Below are positions 1-5,896 of a DNA stretch of 5,896 bases, piece by piece (the first letter of the stretch is position 1; each line of letters starts with the position of its first letter). Position numbers and translations under genes: made by a program. Source of the stretch: an uncultured Cellvibrio sp. (GTDB lineage: Bacteria; Pseudomonadota; Gammaproteobacteria; Pseudomonadales; Cellvibrionaceae); contig CAMPIG010000310.1 of NCBI GenBank assembly GCA_946886255.1, positions 1-5,896 of the forward strand. Direction: 5' to 3'. The notes below the pieces were generated by a model. That model was not told the DNA's origin. It saw nothing but the letters and a program-made list of their open reading frames with translations, and made no database searches.

Positions 1-308
1 CCTATGCGGGTAAAGGCATGGTTGCGCTGGATGCCGGGATACGGGTTAATCACGTACATAACACTTATCAGCAAGGTGGGAATTGGCAGCGGGAGGCGGC
101 GATACAGGCAACGGGGTTTGGCTTTGGTGGCGCTGCCGGGTTGTTTACCGGGAAAGCTGTAATTGCCGGATTGACAACTATAGGTTTAGGTCTGACTCCA
201 GTGGGATGGGTGGTTATGATCGGGATAGGAGTCGCAGCAGGATTTGGAGCCGCCTACGCTCTTGATTCTGGCGGTAAATCACTGGCTACCTGGATCTGGG
301 ATAAATAG
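1..308 (+). CDS. C-terminal end of a glycine-rich, membrane-inserting protein (possible toxin/effector tail), 5' truncated
   Basis: The reading frame is open to the left edge (from base 3), so the ATG at 18 is probably internal and the true start lies outside the window. The visible 101 residues begin YAGKGMVALDAG, pass through a polar stretch with a QQGGNWQRE motif, then become strongly hydrophobic and glycine/alanine-rich (about residues 35-61 and 63-86, with repeats such as GFGFGGAAG and GIGVAAGFGAA), ending in a short polar tail ATWIWDK. Such glycine-zipper hairpins occur at the C-termini of type VI secretion and other polymorphic toxins that insert into membranes, and also in some tail or PAAR-associated proteins. 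I do not recognise the exact family. The next gene starts 3 bases after the stop and encodes a two-helix membrane protein, which would suit an immunity partner. Coding is well supported; function is inference. Confidence 0.65.
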   Translation, partial: YAGKGMVALDAGIRVNHVHNTYQQGGNWQREAAIQATGFGFGGAAGLFTGKAVIAGLTTIGLGLTPVGWVVMIGIGVAAGFGAAYALDSGGKSLATWIWDK

Positions 309-311
309 TCT

Positions 312-683
312 ATGGAGTATGCATCAAGCAACACATTAACCGATTGGTTTTTTACTATTTTTCTTACTCTTTTTGCGCTTCCTGCAGTCTCGTGTTTAGC
401 GTTAGCACAGCTCACTATGAGACGTATAGAAAAACAAATTAAGAAAGATGAAATTTCTCACAATCAAGCTCTCGATTTTGGTGGCAGCAGGATAGTTACT
501 TACGCCTATGTGATTTTACTGCCTAAACGTTTTGCTCAACGCTTAACGCCAATAATAGATGCGGAGTTGATAAGAAGCTATGCCACCAAAATAGATTGGT
601 GGCGTTGTCTGTTTTTCGTGACATCAAGTCATCTCTGGTTAGCGATAGCATTTTTTGGATTTTTTTTCGGAGTCGACACCTAA
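312..683 (+). CDS. Small two-helix inner-membrane protein, candidate immunity protein
   Basis: This 123-residue protein has no family I recognise. It starts with ATG only 3 bases after the upstream stop codon, so the two genes are very likely co-transcribed and perhaps translationally coupled; no strong Shine-Dalgarno is visible. Two hydrophobic segments stand out: about residues 13-33 (FFTIFLTLFALPAVSCLALA) and about 99-120 (LFFVTSSHLWLAIAFFGFFFG). Between them lies a charged stretch with RRIEKQIKKDE at 37-47, then a mixed region. By the positive-inside rule the basic loop should be cytoplasmic, with both ends outside. The gene is AT-richer than the following transporter gene. A small membrane protein directly behind a pore-like glycine-rich protein fits an immunity role, but this rests on context alone; a generic membrane accessory protein is the alternative. 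Confidence 0.65.
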   Translation: MEYASSNTLTDWFFTIFLTLFALPAVSCLALAQLTMRRIEKQIKKDEISHNQALDFGGSRIVTYAYVILLPKRFAQRLTPIIDAELIRSYATKIDWWRCLFFVTSSHLWLAIAFFGFFFGVDT

Positions 684-900
684 GATGTTGATACTGCTTT
701 ATTCGGATCGCCATCACTTTCATCGGGATTTTAGCGGGCGGGAGTCAGCACTTTGAATTAGTATATTGGTCGACCTGTAAGCTGTTAGTTTATGTGGATA
801 TTTGGCGCCGGTGTGATGGCCAGCTTTGCTGGTTTGAGATGTGTCAGCAAACGATTACCATAGCCAGAAATTTCACCCATCTGCGCCCAACGGAAATCCC
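684..900. other. Intergenic gap, no convincing gene
   Basis: No good start-plus-RBS combination is seen here. Frame 2 is open from base 692 into the next gene and at its beginning reads as a hydrophobic peptide (FIRIAITFIGILAGG, about 698-742), but it lacks a usable start codon there and its later part is the shadow of dmeF. It may be a decayed remnant. No strong sigma70 promoter for dmeF could be picked: TATATT at 762-767 resembles a -10 box but has no matching -35. No hairpin terminator was found after the stop at 683, so read-through into dmeF cannot be excluded. Confidence 0.5.
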
Positions 901-1845
901 ATGTCCCAAACACCGCAACGCCTCTGCCACACACACACCTTTGACCAACACAACCCGCTCGCCGAAAAAAATACTTTGCGCGCGCTGATCCTGACGATTG
1001 TCATGATGGTGATCGAAATCAGTGGCGGCTGGTATTTCAATTCCATGGCGCTGTTGGCCGATGGCTGGCATATGAGTTCACACGTGCTCGCCCTGGGGCT
1101 GGCGCTGCTGGCTTACAAACTCACCCAGCGTTTTGCCGGCGATGTGCGCTTTACTTTTGGTCCCTGGAAGATCGAAGTGCTCGGCGGTTACACCGGCGCC
1201 ATCTTGTTGTTGATGGTGGCGCTGTTGATGTTTTATCACTCCATCGAGCGGCTGTTGTCACCGGGCGAGATTCATTACAACGAAGCCATTGCTATCGCCA
1301 TCGTGGGTTTGGTGGTCAATCTGATCTGTGCCTGGTGGTTGAAGGACGGACACAGCCATGGCCATGATCACGGCCATTCTCATCAAGACCACAGTCATCA
1401 TCAAGATTTGAATTTGCGCTCCGCTTACCTGCACGTCGTCACCGACGCTGCCACATCAGTATTGGCGATTATTGCGTTGATCGGCGGCAAGCTCTGGGGT
1501 GCAGCCTGGCTTGATCCAGTGATGGGTATTGTTGGCGGTATTCTCGTAGCTGTGTGGGCGATTGGTTTATTAAAAGAATCCGGTCGCGCACTGGTGGATG
1601 CCGAGATGGGCACGCCTATCACCGATGAAGTGCGTGAAGTGGTTGCCGCAAGCCCGATAAAAGCCGAGATTGTCGACCTGCATGTGTGGCGAGTGGGCAA
1701 GGGCAGCTACGCGTGTATTTTAAGTTTGCATACCACGAATGATGTCTCGCCGGATTACTTCAAAGAGCTGCTTGGTGTTCATGAAGAGTTGGTGCATATC
1801 ACTATAGAGATGTATGCGAAGCCGAAAGATCATGTGGAAAACTGA
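901..1845 (+). CDS. dmeF: CDF-family divalent metal efflux transporter, DmeF type (Co2+/Ni2+)
   Basis: This is a 314-residue cation diffusion facilitator, an inner-membrane antiporter that exports divalent cations in exchange for protons. I chose the ATG at 901 because it gives the short His-containing N-terminus usual for DmeF (CHTHTFDQ at 9-16); a GTG at 841 would add 20 poorly conserved-looking residues. Six membrane segments are visible at about 26-46, 60-75, 94-113, 128-147, 182-200 and 206-224. Metal-site residues are H57 and H61 in ADGWHMSSH near helix 2 and H178 with D182 in LHVVTD at helix 5. A His-rich cytoplasmic loop (residues 151-167, nine His, HSHGHDHGHSH) lies between helices 4 and 5. 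The C-terminal domain (about 232-314) has the CDF cytoplasmic fold, with DLHVWRVGKG at 259-268. Substrate is inferred from similarity to DmeF rather than zinc exporters; zinc remains possible. No dmeR-like regulator is next to it. Confidence 0.9.
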   Translation: MSQTPQRLCHTHTFDQHNPLAEKNTLRALILTIVMMVIEISGGWYFNSMALLADGWHMSSHVLALGLALLAYKLTQRFAGDVRFTFGPWKIEVLGGYTGAILLLMVALLMFYHSIERLLSPGEIHYNEAIAIAIVGLVVNLICAWWLKDGHSHGHDHGHSHQDHSHHQDLNLRSAYLHVVTDAATSVLAIIALIGGKLWGAAWLDPVMGIVGGILVAVWAIGLLKESGRALVDAEMGTPITDEVREVVAASPIKAEIVDLHVWRVGKGSYACILSLHTTNDVSPDYFKELLGVHEELVHITIEMYAKPKDHVEN

Positions 1846-1989
1846 TTTTATATTCCATAAATGCTAATCAACTAACCTCTCAACAGATAAAAAGTTTGTC
1901 GAAAAATTTTACTTCATCCCAAGTCAATTGATATCTGCTTAATTATTCTGCGAACAGGGTCCAAATATACAAAAACAAGGCCGTAATGG

Positions 1990-2019
1990 GTGACAGTTTT
2001 TAAGTGAGAATGTTATAAA
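1990..2019 (+). promoter_or_regulatory. Predicted sigma70-type promoter of the DUF6795-lipase operon
   Basis: GTGACA at 1990-1995 matches the -35 consensus at five of six positions. After an 18-base spacer comes TATAAA at 2014-2019, also five of six, and it is preceded by TGT (2011-2013), the extended -10 motif. Transcription would start near 2026, giving a leader of about 72 bases to the TTG at 2098 or about 144 bases to the ATG at 2170. Pattern-based prediction only. Confidence 0.5.
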
Positions 2020-2082
2020 GACCAACCATTGAGGCCCGATAGAGCGACCCGCACAGCCAGGGCCGAAGAAGAATCAAGCCAT

Positions 2083-2088
2083 AGGGAG
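2083..2088 (+). promoter_or_regulatory. Ribosome binding site for the TTG start at 2098
   Basis: AGGGAG lies 9 bases before the TTG at 2098-2100. It supports translation of the longer, signal-peptide-bearing form of the DUF6795-like protein rather than a start at 2029, which has no comparable site. Confidence 0.5.
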
Positions 2089-2097
2089 TACACGCTC

Positions 2098-2601
2098 TTG
2101 AAGCCGCGCCGATTATTTACATTGCTAACACTTTTTATCTCGCTATTTTATTTCCAACAAGGAGCTGCTATGTCATTATTTTTTGGGGGGAAGGAAGTTG
2201 ACGCTGTACTTTTTTCGCCATTAGATGGGCAAATAACGTTAGACGGCAAGCCTGCTTCCAATGCAAAGATTAAATTGTGGATTAAGTGGAAGGATGATCA
2301 AGGCGAAACCTTCACTTATACCGCTGATGAAAATGGCATTTTCAATATTCCTAAACAAGAGACAACATATAAAGAAAACGCTTTAGCTCAAATAGTCATT
2401 ACACAGGAGATAACAGTCGAATATCAAAATGAGAGTTATCTCGTCTGGACATTGAGTAAAACAAACACGCACGAATTCGGTGAGCTTGGCGGAAAGCCTT
2501 CCAATCTAATCTGTGAATTAACGAATGATCTTGAGCCTATTAGAACCGATTCTGTTCTTATGGGAACCGTCTGTCACTGGGATGTAATATCTAAACCTTA
2601 A
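2098..2601 (+). CDS. DUF6795-like protein with probable signal peptide; partner of the downstream lipase
   Basis: From the TTG at 2098 the product is 167 residues. Residues 2-5 are KPRR, 6-19 form a hydrophobic core (LFTLLTLFISLFYF), and QQGAA ends at 24, giving a plausible Sec signal peptide with cleavage after A24 and export to the periplasm. The mature part begins MSLFFGGKEVDAVLFSP and carries a transthyretin/carboxypeptidase-regulatory-like pattern: DGQITLDGKPASNAKIKL, then YTADENGIFNIP, then VEYQNESYLVWTLSK and LGGKPSNLICELTND. From memory this matches the DUF6795 family of unknown function. Two cysteines (139 and 159) could form a disulfide, which suits the periplasm. A rival start is the ATG at 2170, with an excellent RBS, giving a 143-residue cytoplasmic form. 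The lipase begins 10 bases after the stop. Adjacency suggests an immunity or accessory role for the lipase; this is inference. Confidence 0.72.
   Translation: MKPRRLFTLLTLFISLFYFQQGAAMSLFFGGKEVDAVLFSPLDGQITLDGKPASNAKIKLWIKWKDDQGETFTYTADENGIFNIPKQETTYKENALAQIVITQEITVEYQNESYLVWTLSKTNTHEFGELGGKPSNLICELTNDLEPIRTDSVLMGTVCHWDVISKP
2159..2164 (+). promoter_or_regulatory. Strong internal Shine-Dalgarno before the alternative ATG at 2170
   Basis: AAGGAG sits 5 bases before the in-frame ATG at 2170. It lies inside the codons for the end of the predicted signal peptide. It is the best ribosome binding site near this gene and could either be the only true start or produce a second, unexported form. Confidence 0.55.
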
Positions 2602-2606
2602 CGGAG
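2601..2606 (+). promoter_or_regulatory. Ribosome binding site of the lipase gene
   Basis: ACGGAG lies 5 bases before the ATG at 2612 and overlaps the last base of the preceding stop codon, so both genes are read from one transcript with closely coupled translation. Confidence 0.6.
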
Positions 2607-2611
2607 TTTTT

Positions 2612-3778
2612 ATGCCCGAACTTAATCCAAGATTTGCTGCAGAGCTTGCCTCTGATGTATACCGTGTTCAAACTGACAATCAAGTCGCATTGTTTATGAC
2701 ACATCCCGTATTCAAGACGGGCACGAAGAATAAAGTGGCATCTGTGCATTTAAAAGCCGAAGTCGGCGGCAGAGTTCTACTCAATTTTACCGACGGATTC
2801 GGAATTTGTGCTGCTGGTGGCGAGAATAACAAAGGCGAAGTTTTTCTGGTTTTTCGCGGCACCACCATGGCAAATAAAAAAGCCGATGTGCTTACCGATG
2901 CTCGTATCGGCCTTATCCGTTCAACGACGGGCCGCCCGGTGCACTGCGGCTTTCAGCACACTTTTTCCAGCATGCTCCCTGCAATACGCAATTTCTTTAG
3001 CTCATTCAAGGGCAGCATTACTACCGTTCACTGCATAGGCCACAGTTTGGGTGGGGCTGTTGCTGCGCTCGCAGCAGATTGGGTCGCACAGACACTGAAG
3101 CACCCAACGAAACTTTATACATTTGGCGCGCCGAGAGTGGGGACAGAATTGTTTGTGCAAAGTACAACGTCCGCCATTGGTGAATCCAATATCCATCGCG
3201 TCTACCATCGTACCGACCCGGTGCCTATGGTTCCGCTCTATCCTTTTATGCATGCACCGCATAAAGCGCAAGGCCATTATCTTTTTTCTGCCCAACCATT
3301 GACCTCTGGTGCGGCTCACTTTATGGCGAATTACATAAGCTCGGTGGAGGGGAAATCCTGGTCACAAATGAATGATGTACCGGATCAACCTTACACCATC
3401 GAAAGCGCAATCGAAGCCTGGTTAAAATCAAAATCACCTGTAGATGCCTCCTCAGCAAGCTTCTGGCGCTGGGTCGATTCTGCGATGATCTACGTCATCA
3501 AGAAAGTCGCGATGTCCGCTATCATGGGCCTGCAAACCGTCTTCATCGGTGCATTCACGCTAGCCGATAAAATTGCCTATATATTAGCGAAAGGCATCGA
3601 CCTGGCGGAAAATGTCAGCGTGTGGGTTGAACATTTGATGCGAAAAATCATGCAGGCATTAGGCATGAAGGTTGCCAAAACTAAAAAGGAATTAACCCGT
3701 AGCCTGATCAAGCATGTATTGATGCGTTTGACGGAAAAAGCCAACCAGGAAGCGCGTGATACATTGAGAAAACTGTAA
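2612..3778 (+). CDS. Class 3 (Fungal_lipase-like) alpha/beta-hydrolase lipase, candidate antibacterial effector
   Basis: This 388-residue protein is a triacylglycerol lipase or phospholipase of the class 3 family. The N-terminal 245 residues hold the catalytic domain: VFLVFRGTT at 77-85 (the FRGT oxyanion strand), GHSLGGA at 143-149 with nucleophile S145, FGAPRVG at 171-177, HRTDPVP at 199-205 with likely acid D202, and AHFMANY at 235-241 with likely catalytic H236. All three triad residues are therefore present. The remaining 140 residues are not part of the usual fold: about 299-326 is a hydrophobic helix-forming stretch and 333-388 is basic and helical. No signal peptide is seen, so Sec export is unlikely. 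It follows the exported DUF6795-like gene by 10 bases with its own RBS. A leaderless lipase beside a periplasmic partner resembles type VI lipase effector pairs, but no secretion component is visible; an intracellular lipase is the alternative. Confidence 0.88.
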   Translation: MPELNPRFAAELASDVYRVQTDNQVALFMTHPVFKTGTKNKVASVHLKAEVGGRVLLNFTDGFGICAAGGENNKGEVFLVFRGTTMANKKADVLTDARIGLIRSTTGRPVHCGFQHTFSSMLPAIRNFFSSFKGSITTVHCIGHSLGGAVAALAADWVAQTLKHPTKLYTFGAPRVGTELFVQSTTSAIGESNIHRVYHRTDPVPMVPLYPFMHAPHKAQGHYLFSAQPLTSGAAHFMANYISSVEGKSWSQMNDVPDQPYTIESAIEAWLKSKSPVDASSASFWRWVDSAMIYVIKKVAMSAIMGLQTVFIGAFTLADKIAYILAKGIDLAENVSVWVEHLMRKIMQALGMKVAKTKKELTRSLIKHVLMRLTEKANQEARDTLRKL

Positions 3779-3785
3779 GGTAAAT

Positions 3786-3823
3786 TGGCTTGCCTGTGTA
3801 TCGTTGTACGCACAGGCAAGCCA
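3786..3823 (+). terminator. Hairpin after the lipase gene, probable terminator
   Basis: TGGCTTGCCTGTG (3786-3798) pairs perfectly over 13 bp with CACAGGCAAGCCA (3811-3823), around a 12-base loop, beginning 8 bases after the lipase stop. The following TCTTTCA is only weakly T-rich, so termination may be partial, or the hairpin may protect the mRNA 3' end. Confidence 0.5.
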
Positions 3824-3875
3824 TCTTTCAAAACGGATTTCCTCTTCACCTACTGGCGTTCGCGCAACGTGTTTT

Positions 3876-4058
3876 ATGACCTTTCTACTCATCACTGCAA
3901 AAGTAGTGGCATCCATTTTTTTGGCGGCTTTTCTGGTTGCCGGGATTTTAAAAGCTAATCCCCGCACGCACAGGCACCGCCCCATGGCCGAATACACCGC
4001 CGGTTTTATTATCTGTGTGTTTTCGCTGACCTCACTTTATTATCTTTGGATGGCATAA
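3876..4058 (+). CDS. Small two-helix membrane protein, hypothetical
   Basis: From the ATG at 3876 the product is 60 residues. A start at the TTG at 3804 would run through the post-lipase hairpin and is unlikely. Two hydrophobic segments are clear: residues 2-25 (TFLLITAKVVASIFLAAFLV and onward) and about 41-59 (AGFIICVFSLTSLYYLWM). They are joined by a short basic loop (KANPRTHRHRP), so the protein is probably a membrane hairpin with the loop in the cytoplasm. No obvious Shine-Dalgarno lies upstream and I see no promoter, which lowers confidence. I recognise no family. It sits between the lipase hairpin and a strong terminator, so it may be expressed by read-through from the lipase operon; a link to lipase immunity is possible but unsupported. 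Confidence 0.5.
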   Translation: MTFLLITAKVVASIFLAAFLVAGILKANPRTHRHRPMAEYTAGFIICVFSLTSLYYLWMA

Positions 4059-4102
4059 CGGGCAAGCCCTTAGGCTATACCGACTGAAGAAGACGTGATG
4101 AT

Positions 4103-4142
4103 AAAAAATGCTCCACGCGCGCAAACGCGTGGAGCATTTTTT
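4103..4142. terminator. Strong bidirectional rho-independent terminator
   Basis: Bases 4103-4119 (six A, then TGCTCCACGCG) pair perfectly over 17 bp with 4126-4142, around a 6-base loop (CGCAAA). The right arm ends in a run of seven T (4137-4143) and the left arm begins with six A, so the structure works on both strands. It separates the plus-strand genes from the converging minus-strand gene that ends at 4172. Confidence 0.92.
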
Positions 4143-4171
4143 TGTAGACACTTTCTTACTTAGCTGCGCAA

Positions 4172-5896
4172 TTAAAACCCTTTATGTTTACTCACCCAGG
4201 GCGAGCGACATAAACGGCAATTATTGCCCATAAACATACCTCGACCGGAATCTGTCTGGTCATCTTTCAACATCCAGTTAAGCCAACCAACTGCGACAAT
4301 CCCAAACTCGCCGCCATTATCCTGGAAGTACGCATCGCCATGACCAATCGGATAATTGGCATGGTAAATCGGTACGTTGTTCACTTCGTCGTACTGCTGC
4401 AAACCGGGGTTGTAAGCTACGTCGCTTTGGTCACCATTGAAGATGGCGAGGGGCGAATGGAAACGCGGATAGTAATTGAAGCGGTCGCCATAGATCGCGA
4501 TGCCGCTGTTCAAGGCAACCGCCGTGTCAACGCGTGGATCTACCGCGGCGTAGTGCGCCATACCGCCACCGCAAGACCAGCCCATGGTGCCAATTTTTTC
4601 CACATTGAGTTTTCCATACAACGGGCTGCATTGGCGGCTGTTCTCCGCAATCGCCCAATCAATGGCTTTTACCAACTCTGTTTCATGTTGATCGTTGCTG
4701 CCCGAACCGAAGGGTCCACCATTGGCAATCACCAGATAACCGTGAGAGGCGATTTGCAACAGAAAATCCGCTTGTTCGGTGCCGACATTTGAACAGGCGC
4801 CATTGCCCCACACCACGATAGGCATATTATCGGCCAGCGCCAGGTCCGGCCGATAGATCGTGTGATTTGGCAGGGTTTGCGTCGCATGTTCGATGGCGTA
4901 GCCAAACGGGCCCGAGGGCGGGTTGCGTTGCTCCTGGCGAGTGACAGCCCGGTTGTAATCTATCGGCGTCGGTGTCTGACGTTCTGCTGCGGTACATTCC
5001 GGCTCGTCTTCTCCGGTAAAAGCACCGCCATCATTGGAGTAGATAGCAAAGCCGCTGAGGGTGGCATTGTCGACCAGCGTGGTCAAATCGATGGTGAGAT
5101 TTCCGTCGGTGACTGCAATGTTTTCAACCAGTTCCTCATAAGCGCCATCGTGACCGGCCATGCTAAACAAATCAAAATCGGAGAGGATAGCTTGCCCTTC
5201 AACGCTGAGGTTAAACACGCGCGCACCCACCGCGTTGTGATAGACCTCGGCGAAATGCAACAGGATGCTGTACGTCGCATTGCTCACCGGAATTTCATAA
5301 CGATAAGTGCCGTAACGTTCGGATTGATACAGCGTATCCTCCGTTGTGCCGCTGATCGGGTCGCTGACGATTTGCGTCATGCCGCCGGAAGCAAAACGAT
5401 CCGGCTGATAGACCACACCATCCAGCGTAGCCGCCACCGAATTACCGGCGTTAACGGCGTACACCAACACGTCACCCGAAGTAGAACTGTTTGACGCCGC
5501 GCTGCTTGAACTCATTGAACTATTCACTGAACTGACCGGCATTGAGCTCACGGAACTGGACGAACTGCTTACTGAACTGCTGGTGCCACACACCACGCCG
5601 CCGGCATTACTCGGTTGGCTGTTACACGTGCTATTGCTGATGCAGCTTTGGGAATTTTCCCACCCCCAACCACTTTGCGTCGTTACACAACTGGGATACA
5701 GCGTGCCGTACCAATTGCATTGACACTGGCCACCGGTACTCACGCTGCTGTTTGCGCTGCTCGTTGTGACTGTGCTGCTGGCCGTACTACTGGCAATGCT
5801 ACTGACATTACCGCCGCCGCAATTACCGCTGAAGCAATCGGACGTATCACCAAAACCGATAACGCCATTGCAATGCATCCATTCACTGTTGCCGCC
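4172..5896 (-). CDS. Secreted modular esterase-like protein: CBM10, malectin-like module, alpha/beta hydrolase (5' truncated)
   Basis: The frame is open to the right edge, so the N-terminus is missing; the methionine at 5878-5876 (residue 1 here) is internal. Order: a cysteine-containing piece of unknown type (to about 22); Ser/Thr linker (24-49); CBM10 (51-97; [20 protein letters not shown]), with Y57, W71 and W73 at the spacing of the known cellulose-binding aromatics; polyserine linker (99-134); malectin-like/CBM57 module (137-282; [34 protein letters not shown]); hydrolase (about 315-568). The hydrolase has [10 protein letters not shown] at 353-362, nucleophile S435 in GWSCGGG, likely acid D486 (or D483) in NGDQSDVAY and H513 in IGHGDAY. 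The ending [10 protein letters not shown] is, from memory, typical of a dienelactone-hydrolase-like secreted family. It should bind plant cell wall and cleave an ester, perhaps acetyl or feruloyl; the substrate is unknown. Confidence 0.88.
   Translation of the reverse strand, partial: GGNSEWMHCNGVIGFGDTSDCFSGNCGGGNVSSIASSTASSTVTTSSANSSVSTGGQCQCNWYGTLYPSCVTTQSGWGWENSQSCISNSTCNSQPSNAGGVVCGTSSSVSSSSSSVSSMPVSSVNSSMSSSSAASNSSTSGDVLVYAVNAGNSVAATLDGVVYQPDRFASGGMTQIVSDPISGTTEDTLYQSERYGTYRYEIPVSNATYSILLHFAEVYHNAVGARVFNLSVEGQAILSDFDLFSMAGHDGAYEELVENIAVTDGNLTIDLTTLVDNATLSGFAIYSNDGGAFTGEDEPECTAAERQTPTPIDYNRAVTRQEQRNPPSGPFGYAIEHATQTLPNHTIYRPDLALADNMPIVVWGNGACSNVGTEQADFLLQIASHGYLVIANGGPFGSGSNDQHETELVKAIDWAIAENSRQCSPLYGKLNVEKIGTMGWSCGGGMAHYAAVDPRVDTAVALNSGIAIYGDRFNYYPRFHSPLAIFNGDQSDVAYNPGLQQYDEVNNVPIYHANYPIGHGDAYFQDNGGEFGIVAVGWLNWMLKDDQTDSGRGMFMGNNCRLCRSPWVSKHKGF

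Larger units (their letters stand above)
1846..2097. other. Intergenic region upstream of the lipase operon
   Basis: This 252-base AT-rich gap separates dmeF from the lipase operon. It shows no hairpin terminator for dmeF and no convincing gene. Its right part holds a promoter (1990-2019). The stretch from about 2031 to 2097 is noticeably more GC-rich and stays open in the frame of the following gene from a TTG at 2029, but it encodes a polar, Arg/Glu-rich peptide before the signal peptide and is better read as 5' leader. Confidence 0.55.

Noticed and set aside
841..900. GTG start adding 20 residues to dmeF
   Set aside because: The ATG at 901 gives the expected DmeF N-terminus; the added residues show no conserved pattern and the RBS is no better.
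794..988. 64-codon frame overlapping the start of dmeF
   Set aside because: It overlaps dmeF in another frame, and its second half mirrors the dmeF N-terminal codons.
2029..2097. TTG start at 2029 for the DUF6795-like gene
   Set aside because: It would put a charged 23-residue peptide before the signal sequence and lies only a few bases after the predicted transcription start, without an RBS.
3002..3319. 105-codon minus-strand frame inside the lipase gene
   Set aside because: It is antisense to the lipase catalytic core, including GHSLGG, and is explained as a shadow.
3804..3875. TTG-initiated N-terminal extension of the small membrane protein
   Set aside because: The extension starts within the loop of the post-lipase hairpin, has no RBS and encodes a polar, non-descript peptide ahead of a good membrane segment.
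4340..4792. 150-codon plus-strand reading frame opposite the esterase-like gene
   Set aside because: It is antisense to a gene with clear catalytic motifs, has no domain pattern of its own and no convincing RBS.
4862..5494. 210-codon plus-strand reading frame opposite the malectin and linker region
   Set aside because: It is antisense to clearly recognisable malectin-like coding sequence; its own composition is Arg/Val-rich without recognisable motifs.
5462..5580. Short serine-codon repeats suggesting a DNA repeat array
   Set aside because: They are the coding sequence of a polyserine linker; the repetition follows the protein composition and is not a CRISPR or satellite array.

Overview
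The window looks like chromosomal DNA from a plant-polysaccharide-degrading gammaproteobacterium, most likely Cellvibrio or a close relative in the Cellvibrionaceae. The main clue is the minus-strand gene at the right end. It encodes a secreted modular protein with a cellulose-binding CBM10 module, polyserine linkers, a malectin-like module and an alpha/beta-hydrolase domain, an architecture typical of that group. The genus is inferred from domain style only.

Layout, left to right. (1) Bases 1-308 hold the 3' end of a plus-strand gene whose product ends in a glycine-rich hydrophobic region; 3 bases later comes a 123-residue protein with two predicted membrane segments (312-683). I read this as a possible membrane-active effector with its immunity protein, but neither is assigned to a family with confidence. 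(2) A 217-base gap without a convincing gene leads to dmeF (901-1845), a complete CDF-family divalent-metal exporter with a His-rich loop. (3) After a 252-base gap that carries a good sigma70-type promoter (1990-2019) comes a two-gene operon: a DUF6795-like beta-rich protein with a probable signal peptide (2098-2601, with a competing internal start at 2170) and, 10 bases later, a 388-residue class 3 lipase without a signal peptide (2612-3778). A hairpin follows the lipase. (4) A small two-helix membrane protein (3876-4058) is likely but lacks a clear ribosome binding site. (5) A perfect 17-bp hairpin with A and T tracts at 4103-4142 acts as a bidirectional terminator between the plus-strand genes and the converging esterase-like gene (4172-5896, open at the window edge).

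How the genes may work together. The lipase and its signal-peptide-bearing partner fit the pattern of an antibacterial lipase effector with a periplasmic immunity or accessory protein. With the glycine-zipper and membrane-protein pair on the left, this would give two effector-immunity-like cassettes around a housekeeping metal exporter. No secretion-system structural gene is visible here, so that reading is inference. The secreted CBM10-malectin-hydrolase belongs to a separate function, breakdown of plant cell walls outside the cell.
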